Source: Saccharothrix deserti (GTDB lineage Bacteria; Actinomycetota; Actinomycetes; Mycobacteriales; Pseudonocardiaceae). From it: DNA of 40,692 nt. The DNA lies in contig NZ_VKAB01000058.1 of NCBI RefSeq assembly GCF_009769385.1, forward strand, positions 1 through 40,692. The letters are read 5' to 3'. Positions within the stretch are counted from its first letter, which is position 1. Every line of letters begins with the position of its first letter. Both the position numbers and the translations under genes were made by a program. The notes under the pieces are model-generated. The model saw only the letters and a list, made by a program, of their open reading frames with translations. It was not told the DNA's origin and made no database searches. Positions 30,591-38,415 of the stretch are shown piece by piece.

Positions 30591-32732
30591 GTGACCGACG
30601 AACTGCGGACGATTCAGTGGGGCCACGGGACCTTGGCGGTCGAGTTCAGCCTCACCGGGGACGGTGTCATCCGACTGGCCCGACTCGGCTCGCCCGGTGA
30701 CGCCCCCGATGAGCACCACCTGGGCGCGGCGGTGCCGCTGGTGGCCGTGACGGCGGTGGGCCACGGCCGCTGGTGGTCGGGCAACCGCTTCATCCACTCC
30801 ACGATCGGCGAGCGGCTCCGCTACCGGACGCACCGTTCGACCCACGAGGACGGTTGGCACGTGCTCACCGTCGAACTCGTCGACTCGGAGACCGGCCTGG
30901 TCGCCGAGGTGGTCTACGGCTCGCCGGACGGCGTCCCCGCGCTGCGCGGCGAGGTCGTCCTGCGCAACGAGGGCGACACCACCCTGCACCTGCAGGCGGT
31001 CAGCTCGCTCGCGGTGGGGGGCCTCACGCCGGCGCGGGCGGATGCGCTGGACGACGCCGACCTGCTGTGGGCGGACAACGACTGGTTCGCCGAGTGCCGC
31101 TGGCAGCGCCGACCGCTGCGGCTGACCTCGCCCGTCCTCAGCGCGCGCGTGCGGATGTCCAACGGTCGGGGAGCCTTCGTGCTGGCAGGCCAGGGCGCCT
31201 GGTCAAGTTGTGGCCAATTGCCGATGGGCGGCCTGGCCGACCGCCGGACCGGCCGGGCGTGGGTGTGGCAGGTCGAGCACAACGGGGGCGGCTGGCGCTG
31301 GGAGTGCGGCGAGCGCGAGGACTCCGCCTACCTGGCGGTGTTCGGCCCGTGCGACAGCCACCACGGCTGGCGCCACGACCTCGAACCGGGCACGGAGTTC
31401 CGCACCGTGCCCGCGGCCCTCGCGTTCAGCTCCGACGGCGGGACCGACACCGCCTTCGCCGCGCTGACCGACTACCGCCGTGCGACGCGCCGACCACACC
31501 CCGACCACGAGCACCTGCCCGTCATCTTCAACGACTACATGAACTGCTTGATGGGCGACCCCACCACCGCCAAGCTGCTGCCGCTGGTCGACGCCGCGGC
31601 CGAGGCGGGTGCGGAGTACTTCGTCATCGACGCCGGCTGGTACGCCGAAGAGGCCGAGAACTGGTGGGACACCGTCGGGCTCTGGGAGGCGTCCCGCTCG
31701 CGCTTCCCCGGGCCGCGCGGCCTCCACGAGATCCTGGACCGCATCCGGGAACGCGGCATGGTCCCCGGCCTGCGGCTGGAACCGGAGGTGATCGGGGTCC
31801 GCAGCACCGTCGCCGACGCGTTGCCCGAGGAGGCCTTCTTCCGGCGCGACGGCGTTCGTGTGGTCGAAGCGGGCCGGTACCACCTCGACCTGCGCCACCC
31901 CGCCGCCCGCGCCCACCTCGACGAGGTGGTGGACCGCCTGGTCGGCGAGTGGGGCGTCGGCTACCTCAAGCTGGACCACAACATCGACGTCGGCGTCGGC
32001 ACCAGCGGTCACCCCGGCGAGAGCTCGGGCGCCGGTCTGCTCGGCCACAACCGCGCCCAGCTGGACTGGCTCGACGGCGTCCTGGACCGCCACCCGCACC
32101 TGGTCGTGGAGAACTGCGCTTCCGGCGGCATGCGGATGGACCACGCGCTGCTGTCCCGGCTACAGGTGCAGTCCACCAGCGACCAGGAGAGCCTGGTGCT
32201 CTACGCGCCCATCGCCGCCGCCGCGCCCACCGCGGTCACCCCGGAGCAGGGCGCGGTCTGGGCCTACCCGCAGGCGGACGACTCACTGGACGAAGTCGCC
32301 TTCACCATGGCCAGCGCACTCCTCGGCCGGGTGCACCTGTCCGGGCGGATCACGGAACTCCGCCCCGAGGCCCGCGCTCTCGTGCACGAGGCCGTGACCG
32401 TGTACAAGAGCATCCGCGCCGACCTGCCGCGGGCCGTGCCGGTCTGGCCGCTCGGCCTGCCCGCCTGGGACGACCCGTGGATCGCCCTCGCCCTGCGCGC
32501 ACCCGCCACCACGTACCTCACCGCGTGGCGCCGACCCGGCACCGAGGACACCGCGACGCTGCGCCTGCCACACCTGCTCGGCGCGGACGTCCTGGTCGAC
32601 CTGCTCTACCCCGGCACCGGTCGGGCCGCCACCGCGTGGCACCCCGACACGGCCGAGCTCACGCTCACCCTGCCGGCGGCACCGTCCGCCGTGCTGTTGC
32701 GCCTGAGGCGTTCCGAGGCGGACGCCGAGTAG
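30591..32732 (+). CDS. GH36 alpha-galactosidase, cytoplasmic
   Basis: A 713-residue enzyme with no signal peptide. GH36 enzymes hydrolyse alpha-galactosides with retention. The N-terminal beta-supersandwich (to about 300) is followed by the barrel: PVIFNDYMNCLMGDPTTAKL, FVIDAGWYAEEAENWWDTVG, nucleophile Asp in GYLKLDHNIDVG, then VVENCASGGMRMDHALL and QSTSDQES carrying the acid/base. GTG at 30591 with GGGGA upstream is preferred; it gives VTDELRTIQWGHGTLAVEF, as usual for the family. The secreted GH27 would trim polymers, and this enzyme the imported oligosaccharides. Control by the adjacent LacI protein is likely, given the operator in its leader. Confidence 0.93.
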   Translation: MTDELRTIQWGHGTLAVEFSLTGDGVIRLARLGSPGDAPDEHHLGAAVPLVAVTAVGHGRWWSGNRFIHSTIGERLRYRTHRSTHEDGWHVLTVELVDSETGLVAEVVYGSPDGVPALRGEVVLRNEGDTTLHLQAVSSLAVGGLTPARADALDDADLLWADNDWFAECRWQRRPLRLTSPVLSARVRMSNGRGAFVLAGQGAWSSCGQLPMGGLADRRTGRAWVWQVEHNGGGWRWECGEREDSAYLAVFGPCDSHHGWRHDLEPGTEFRTVPAALAFSSDGGTDTAFAALTDYRRATRRPHPDHEHLPVIFNDYMNCLMGDPTTAKLLPLVDAAAEAGAEYFVIDAGWYAEEAENWWDTVGLWEASRSRFPGPRGLHEILDRIRERGMVPGLRLEPEVIGVRSTVADALPEEAFFRRDGVRVVEAGRYHLDLRHPAARAHLDEVVDRLVGEWGVGYLKLDHNIDVGVGTSGHPGESSGAGLLGHNRAQLDWLDGVLDRHPHLVVENCASGGMRMDHALLSRLQVQSTSDQESLVLYAPIAAAAPTAVTPEQGAVWAYPQADDSLDEVAFTMASALLGRVHLSGRITELRPEARALVHEAVTVYKSIRADLPRAVPVWPLGLPAWDDPWIALALRAPATTYLTAWRRPGTEDTATLRLPHLLGADVLVDLLYPGTGRAATAWHPDTAELTLTLPAAPSAVLLRLRRSEADAE

Positions 32733-32823
32733 TCGACGTCGTCACGCGCACCGATCACCAGCCCACCGCAAGACTTTGGAGTTCCGTCATGTCCCCAGCA
32801 GGGAAGAGCGCCGGCAGGCAGGA

Positions 32824-32967
32824 CCCGGGGACGGCCACCACTGCTTGTTCACCAACCGGGTGAGCGGTCTGGCGCTGAACGCCGGCGGCTACCTGGACCG
32901 GTGCCGCGTCGACCTGATGACGTACACCGCCGACGTGCGGCAGCAGTGGCGGATCATCGCGCCCTGA
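32824..32967 (+). pseudogene. Ricin-type lectin (CBM13-like) domain, C-terminal remnant
   Basis: The frame contains GHHCLFTNRVSGLALNAGG, YLDRCRVDLMTYTADVRQQW and RIIAP then a stop. The QQW is the QxW motif of a ricin trefoil repeat. No catalytic domain or signal peptide precedes it; this is the tail of a lost secreted enzyme, about 90 bp after GH36. Confidence 0.5.
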
Positions 32968-33006
32968 TTGCGCACCCTGATCGGCGCGCGCCGCGTCGAA
33001 ACTTTC

Positions 33007-33018
33007 GGTTGCGCTCAT
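33007..33018 (-). promoter_or_regulatory. Weak operator-like site in the GH62 upstream region
   Basis: On the minus strand it reads ATGAGCGCAACC, similar to GTGAGCGCAAAC upstream of the xylanase. It lies 56 bp from the stronger site at 33074. The 380-bp region 32968-33347 holds these sites, a promoter and a leader of about 200 nt, but no gene. Confidence 0.35.
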
Positions 33019-33073
33019 AAGCCGGCTTGGAATACCACGTGTGATCACGTGTGAAACCATTCGATGCGCCAAG

Positions 33074-33135
33074 GTGAGCGCTAACAATTTTAGCTTCTTT
33101 GAGCGTTGACCGCCGCGCGCGCCGCCGGCTAGATT
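33074..33135 (+). promoter_or_regulatory. GH62 promoter with GTGAGCGCTAAC operator
   Basis: GTGAGCGCTAAC (33074-33085) is followed by AATTTTAGCTT, closely matching the GH27 upstream region. TTGACC (33106-33111) and TAGATT (33130-33135) form a -35/-10 pair with 18-bp spacing. A leader of about 205 nt precedes the GH62 ATG. Confidence 0.55.
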
Positions 33136-33347
33136 GGCTCGAAAGTGGAGGTCTCTCCACCGAAAGTTTCGAACCCTGTCGGTCGGGCAACTCCGCCGCG
33201 ACCGTACGTCAACGACGACGATGGGGACAGCGATGCGATCGCCTCCTGCGCCGTGCGCGTTCGATGTGGTGCCCGTCCCGTGCCGGCACAGCCCTCCGGT
33301 GCGAACCATCCATTGAGGACTGCCGCGATCACCCAGGAAGGCAAGTC

Positions 33348-34823
33348 ATGCTCTCGTTACGACGTTTCACGTCGAGGCGCGCCAAGCTGGCCGTCGCGGC
33401 GCTCACGCCGGTAGTCGCCCTCTCCGTCCTGACGGGGGTGTCGGTGCCCGCCTCGGCCGCGCCGGGCTGCTCGGTCGCCTACTCCGCGCCGTCCCAGTGG
33501 CAGGGCGGGTTCACCGCGAACGTGTCCATCACGAACGTGGGCGACGCGGTCAACGGGTGGACGCTGACGTGGTCGTTCACCGCCGGTCAGCAGGTGGCGC
33601 AGGCGTGGAACGCCGACGTGTCGCAGAGCGGGGGACAGGTGACGGCGCGCAACGTCTCCTACAACGCGTCGATCCCGACCGGGGGCCGGGTCGAGTTCGG
33701 GTTCAACGGCTCGTGGACCGGGAGCAACCCCGCACCGGCGAGCTTCAGCCTGAACGGCATCCCGTGCACCGGCGGCGTGAACCCCACGACCACGACCTCC
33801 ACCACGACCTCGTCGTCCACCACCACCTCGACCACGACCACGACGACCACCCCGCCGACCGGGAACCTGCCGTCGAGCTTCCGCTGGTCCTCCAGCGGGA
33901 TCCTGATCAGCCCGAAGCCGGACGCCACCCACGCGAACGTGGCGGTGAAGGACCCGAGCGTCGTCTACTACAACGGCAAGTACCACGTGTTCGCCTCGAC
34001 TTACACCAATGGTTACAACCTGATGTACACCAGTTTCAGCGACTGGTCGCAGGCGTCCTCGGCCCCGCACACCTACCTGGACACGACCGCGATCGGCTCC
34101 AGCTACAAGGCCGCGCCGCACGTGTTCTACTTCGCGCCGCAGAACCTGTGGTACCTGGTCTACCAGACCGGTGACAACGCGGCGTACTCGACCACGACCG
34201 ACATCGCCAACCCGCGGTCGTGGAGCGCGCCGAAGAGGTTCTACGCCAACGGGATGCCGCAGATCGTCCGGGACAACATCGGTGACGGCTACTGGGTCGA
34301 CTTCTGGGTCGTCTGCGACACCGCCAAGTGCTACCTGTTCTCCTCCGACGACAACGGCCACATCTACCGGTCGGAGACCACGGTCGCGAACTACCCCAAC
34401 GGGTTCACCAACACCGTGATCGCCATGCAGGACTCCAACCAGAACCGCCTGTTCGAGGCGACCAACGTCTACAAGGTCCAGGGCCGCAACCAGTACCTGC
34501 TGCTCCAGGAGGCGATCGGCTCGGACGGCAGGCGCTGGTTCCGCTCCTGGACCGCGCCCGCCATCACCGGGCCGTGGACCGCGCTGGCCGACTCCGAGTC
34601 CAACCCGTTCGCACGCTCCAACACCGTGACGTTCCCGAGCGGGCAGTGGACGCGGGACATCAGCCACGGCGAGCTGGTCCGCTCCGGCCACGACCAGCTC
34701 ATGGAGATCAGCCTTTGCAACATGCGCTTCCTGTACCAGGGCATGGACCCCAACTCGGGCGGTGACTACAACCGGCTGCCCTGGCGGCTCGGTCTGCTGA
34801 CCCAGACCAACTCCACCTGCTGA
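33348..34823 (+). CDS. Secreted CBM2-GH62 alpha-L-arabinofuranosidase
   Basis: A 491-residue enzyme that removes arabinose from arabinoxylan. The signal peptide ends near VPASAAPG. An N-terminal CBM2 (about 39-135) reads CSVAYSAPSQWQGGFTANVS, GWTLTWSFTAGQQVAQAWNA and VEFGFNGSWTG. A Thr/Ser linker follows, then GH62 from SSFRWSSSGILISPKPDATH to the end. The catalytic base is Asp in VAVKDPSVVYYNGKYHVF; the general acid Glu is in NRLFEATNVYKVQGRNQYLL. The start at 33348 has AGGAAGG upstream. It leads a same-strand set with the CE1 esterase (135 bp later) and the GH39-like gene. Confidence 0.95.
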   Translation: MLSLRRFTSRRAKLAVAALTPVVALSVLTGVSVPASAAPGCSVAYSAPSQWQGGFTANVSITNVGDAVNGWTLTWSFTAGQQVAQAWNADVSQSGGQVTARNVSYNASIPTGGRVEFGFNGSWTGSNPAPASFSLNGIPCTGGVNPTTTTSTTTSSSTTTSTTTTTTTPPTGNLPSSFRWSSSGILISPKPDATHANVAVKDPSVVYYNGKYHVFASTYTNGYNLMYTSFSDWSQASSAPHTYLDTTAIGSSYKAAPHVFYFAPQNLWYLVYQTGDNAAYSTTTDIANPRSWSAPKRFYANGMPQIVRDNIGDGYWVDFWVVCDTAKCYLFSSDDNGHIYRSETTVANYPNGFTNTVIAMQDSNQNRLFEATNVYKVQGRNQYLLLQEAIGSDGRRWFRSWTAPAITGPWTALADSESNPFARSNTVTFPSGQWTRDISHGELVRSGHDQLMEISLCNMRFLYQGMDPNSGGDYNRLPWRLGLLTQTNSTC

Positions 34824-34958
34824 TCGCTGTGCCGCCGCAGCCCGCGGCGGCGGCACACCACCGCGTGACCTGATCGCTTCCGCCGCCGGGTGGTCGGCCC
34901 CCCGTGGTGACCGACCCACCCATGCAGTCCATGTCCGAACGGCAGAAAAGAGTTGCTG

Positions 34959-36263
34959 ATGATCATGCGCAGGCTATTAGGGCCCGCGTTGGCGGCGGTG
35001 CTCCTCGCCGCGGCGGTGACCGGCACGGCGTTGAGCGGAGGACTCGGTGCGGCCGCGCCGTCCACGCAGGTCGGTGCGCTCGCGTCGAGCGCCGGCTGTG
35101 GCAAGGCCCCGACGTTGCGCAGTGGGACGCACACGATCCAGAGCGGTGGGAAGAGCCGCAGCTTCATCCTGCGGGTTCCGGACGGCTACGACAACACCCG
35201 TCCGTACCGGTTGATCTTCGGGTTCCACTGGCGTGGTGGGACGATGAACGACGTGTCCTCCGGCGGGACGAGTGGTGCGGCGTGGTCGTACTACGGGATG
35301 CAGGAGCAGTCGAACAACAGCGCGATCCTGGTGGCACCGCAGGGCCTGGGCAACGGCTGGGCGAACTCCGGTGGCGAGGACGTGACGTTCACCGACGACA
35401 TGCTGCGGCGGATCGAGGCCGACCTGTGCGTCGACACGGCGTTGCGCTTCGCGATGGGGTTCAGCTACGGCGGCGGGATGAGTTACGCGTTGGCGTGTGC
35501 TCGGGCGACGGTGTTCCGCGCGGTGGTGGTCTACGCGGGCGCGCAGTTGAGCGGGTGTGCCGGCGGTAGCCAGCCGATCGCGTACTTCGGCATGCACGGC
35601 ATCACGGACAACGTGCTGAACATTTCGCAGGGGCGGTCGTTGCGGGACCGGTTCGTCGCCAACAACGGCTGCACGCCGCAGAGTCCGCGTGAGCCGTCGC
35701 AGGGCAGCATGACCCACATCACGACGACGTACTCGTGCCGTGCGGGGTACCCGGTGCAGTGGGCCGCCTTCGACAACGGGCACATGCCCGGTCCGGTCGA
35801 CGGCACCTATACCGAGAGCGGCGTCCGGACCTGGACCAAGGGCGAGGCGTGGAAGTTCATCTCGCAGTTCCAGGGCGGCCCCGGCACCACGACGACGACC
35901 ACCACGACCACGACCACGACGACCACGACCACGAACCCGCCCGGTGACGGCTGCAAGGTGACCGACACCATCAACGCGTGGAACAGCGGCCTGACGTCGG
36001 AGATCGTCATCACGAACACCGGCAGCGCGCCGATCAGCGGCTGGTCGCTGGTGTTCACCCTGCCCGGCGGGCAGACGATCACCTCCGGGTGGAACGCCTC
36101 CTACTCGCCCACGTCGGGACAGGTCACGGCCAGGAACGCCTCCTACAACGGCAACATCGCACCCGGCGGGTCGGTGAGCATCGGCTTCCAGGCCAACCAC
36201 ACCGGCAACACCGGCAAACCGGCCTCGTTCACCCTCAACGGCGCGGCCTGCAGCGTCGCCTGA
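34959..36263 (+). CDS. Secreted CE1-type esterase (feruloyl/acetyl xylan esterase) with CBM2
   Basis: A 434-residue exported esterase. The signal peptide (MIMRRLLGPALAAVLLAAAV) leads to a polyhydroxybutyrate-depolymerase-like alpha/beta hydrolase (about 45-300): YRLIFGFHWRGGTMNDVSSG, nucleophile Ser in AMGFSYGGGMSYALA, Asp in GMHGITDNVLN and His in AFDNGHMPGPVDG. This group includes feruloyl and acetyl xylan esterases, which cut ester side groups from xylan. About 16 Thr codons form a linker to CBM2 (VTDTINAWNSGLTSEIVITN, WSLVFTLPGGQTITSGWNAS). ATG 34959 has AAAAGAG 8 bp upstream. Exact ester preference cannot be read from sequence. Confidence 0.88.
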   Translation: MIMRRLLGPALAAVLLAAAVTGTALSGGLGAAAPSTQVGALASSAGCGKAPTLRSGTHTIQSGGKSRSFILRVPDGYDNTRPYRLIFGFHWRGGTMNDVSSGGTSGAAWSYYGMQEQSNNSAILVAPQGLGNGWANSGGEDVTFTDDMLRRIEADLCVDTALRFAMGFSYGGGMSYALACARATVFRAVVVYAGAQLSGCAGGSQPIAYFGMHGITDNVLNISQGRSLRDRFVANNGCTPQSPREPSQGSMTHITTTYSCRAGYPVQWAAFDNGHMPGPVDGTYTESGVRTWTKGEAWKFISQFQGGPGTTTTTTTTTTTTTTTTNPPGDGCKVTDTINAWNSGLTSEIVITNTGSAPISGWSLVFTLPGGQTITSGWNASYSPTSGQVTARNASYNGNIAPGGSVSIGFQANHTGNTGKPASFTLNGAACSVA

Positions 36264-36476
36264 CCCACCGGCGCGGGGTTGTCCGGCATCGTCCGGTTGA
36301 TCAGGTCCTGCGCCCGCGTCCACAGCTTTCGCCAGAACACCACCGCGGGAGCCGCCGTTGCGGACCGGCAGTGCGGGCAACCAGTCCGCGCCGGCCGGCC
36401 GCAGGGCGGCTCCTGCGGTATCTGCTTGATCGCCCGCCTTGCGGCCACCACGACCAATCCCGCACAGGAGTCTCAT

Positions 36477-38318
36477 GTGGACACCACAAACCAGACCCGG
36501 CGGCCTCGCCGCCGCAGCCTTGCCGCCTTGTTCGCCGTCGGCGCCTTGGTCGCCTCGTCCCTGATCACGATGACCGCGCCGGCCCAGGCCGGTGACGAGT
36601 CGATCGCGGTCGACTTCTCCGTGACGGGCGGTTCCCCGACCTACCGGGCGTCCGGCTGGATCTACGGCATGTCCGAGGACGCGTCGGCGCCCGCGGACAA
36701 CTTCTTCCGCGACGTGAAGTTCCGGTACATGCGTGCCGGTGGCGCGCAGCTCGACAGCCCGGGGGGCTGGGTGTCGGGCAAGTACGACCGCAGGTGGAAC
36801 GCGACCCGCGCCCAGCTGTTACGCACCCGGTCGCTGGGTGGCGAGTTCATCCTGCTGCCCCACGACCTGTGGGGTGCCGACGGCTACCCGATCTCCCGGT
36901 TCCCGGGCGACAACGGCAACTGGACCGACTACGACAACTTCCTCACCCGCCTGATCGACGACGTGCGGGCCACCGGGGCGCCGGTGCAGTGGGACATCTG
37001 GAACGAGCCCAACATCACGCTGTTCTGGAACCGCCCGCAGTCGCAGTACTTCGAACTCTGGCGGCGCACGTACCAGCGCGTCCGAGCCGCGTTCCCCACG
37101 CACCTGATCGTCGGCCCGAGCTGCGCGTGCGTCCCGTCGTCGTCGGGGTGGTGGACCCAGTACCTGGACTTCGTCAAGGCCAACAACGTCGTGCCCGACA
37201 TCATCAGCTGGCACTCCCTGCCGGGCGACCCGGTCGCGAACGTGGCGACGGCCAACGCCACCCTCGACGCGCGCGGCATCCCGCACCCGCGGCCGTACCA
37301 GATCAACGAGTACGGCGCGTCCAACGAGCAGAACCCGGGTGACGGTTCCTGGTACATCGCCCGGCTGGAGCGGGCCGGTGCGGACGGTCTGCGCGCCAAC
37401 TGGGCGAGCGCCGGGAACCTGCACAACGACCTGGGCAACCTGCTGGTCCGCGACTCGGCGGGTCGGCACCAGCCGAAGGGCGAGTGGTGGGTCTACCGGT
37501 TCTACGGCTCCCAGACCGGTCAGATCGCCTCGGTCACGCCCAGCCAGTCCTACGACGGGTTCGCGACGAAGGCGCCGGGTGAGGCCAAGGTCCTGGTCGG
37601 TGGTGGCCGCACGACCGGCAACATCGCGGTCAACCTGCGGCGCCTGGACACCACCGAAGGCGTCGTGCTGAACAACCAGGTGCGGGTGCTCGCCGAGCGC
37701 ATCCCGCACAACGGCGGCGGGGCGGTCCAGGGCCCGGTCACCGTGCTGAACACGGTCGTGACCCTGTCCGCCGGCGGCACCACCGTGAACCTGCCGCACT
37801 CCAACGTCGACGACTCGTTCACCATCACCGTCCTACCGCCCTCGGGCACCGGTGATGGCTCCTTCCAGTCCACCGCGGTCGCCCAGCACTCGCAGCAGTG
37901 CCTGACCAACCCGAACCGCAGCACCGCCGACGGCACCCAGCAGCGGCAGTCCGCCTGTGGAACCGGTGACGAGCAGCGGTGGAACTTCAGCCCGGTGGCC
38001 GGGCTCGCCGACACCTACACGGTCGTCAACCAGCAGTCGGGCAAGTGCCTGGACGTCAACGCGGCGTCCACCGCGGACGGCGCCGCGGTCATCCAGTGGA
38101 CCTGCAACAGCGGTACCAACCAGCAGTTCACCCTGCGGAAGGTCACCTACGCCGGCAACGACCCCGACGACCACCAGCTCGTGGCCCGGCACAGCGGCAA
38201 GTGCGTCGACGTCAACGCCGTCTCCACCGCGCAGGGCGCCGTGGTCCACCAGTGGACCTGCAACCCCGTGACCCAGGGCACCCCGCTCAACCAGACCTGG
38301 CGACTGCCCGGTCGCTAG
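36477..38318 (+). CDS. Secreted GH39-like clan GH-A glycosidase with ricin-type domain
   Basis: A 613-residue exported protein. GTG at 36477 follows AGGAG; an overlapping ATG at 36475 is in the wrong frame. Signal cleavage is expected after APAQA (about 39). The barrel (about 45-375) has acid/base Glu in PVQWDIWNEPNITLFWNRPQ and nucleophile Glu in YQINEYGASNEQNPGDGSW, the clan GH-A pattern; GHL-like SWHSLPGD is between. A beta-sandwich (to about 460) and a ricin trefoil (about 470-613; QRWNF, NQQFTL, NQTWRL) follow. GH39-type beta-xylosidase activity is suggested by neighbours, but GH79-like or another exo-activity is possible. Its 213-bp upstream gap shows no clear promoter. Confidence 0.75.
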   Translation: MDTTNQTRRPRRRSLAALFAVGALVASSLITMTAPAQAGDESIAVDFSVTGGSPTYRASGWIYGMSEDASAPADNFFRDVKFRYMRAGGAQLDSPGGWVSGKYDRRWNATRAQLLRTRSLGGEFILLPHDLWGADGYPISRFPGDNGNWTDYDNFLTRLIDDVRATGAPVQWDIWNEPNITLFWNRPQSQYFELWRRTYQRVRAAFPTHLIVGPSCACVPSSSGWWTQYLDFVKANNVVPDIISWHSLPGDPVANVATANATLDARGIPHPRPYQINEYGASNEQNPGDGSWYIARLERAGADGLRANWASAGNLHNDLGNLLVRDSAGRHQPKGEWWVYRFYGSQTGQIASVTPSQSYDGFATKAPGEAKVLVGGGRTTGNIAVNLRRLDTTEGVVLNNQVRVLAERIPHNGGGAVQGPVTVLNTVVTLSAGGTTVNLPHSNVDDSFTITVLPPSGTGDGSFQSTAVAQHSQQCLTNPNRSTADGTQQRQSACGTGDEQRWNFSPVAGLADTYTVVNQQSGKCLDVNAASTADGAAVIQWTCNSGTNQQFTLRKVTYAGNDPDDHQLVARHSGKCVDVNAVSTAQGAVVHQWTCNPVTQGTPLNQTWRLPGR

Positions 38319-38351
38319 GCCCGCACTCCGTGACGGGAACGGCCGCCACGC

Positions 38352-38393
38352 CGAAGACCGCCGAAGGCCTTTCACGGCCTTCGGCGGTCTTCG
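38352..38393. terminator. Strong bidirectional terminator
   Basis: CGAAGACCGCCGAAGGCC pairs perfectly (18 bp) with the sequence at 38376-38393, with a 6-nt loop TTTCAC. It lies between the convergent GH39-like and GH5 genes. Confidence 0.88.
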
Positions 38394-38415
38394 CGTCAAC
38401 CCGATCCCGGTTCGG

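Noticed and set aside
36264..36476. Possible remnant on the minus strand before the GH39-like gene (GCPHC-containing frame)
   Set aside because: Short, no recognisable domain, and the Cys pattern alone is not enough.
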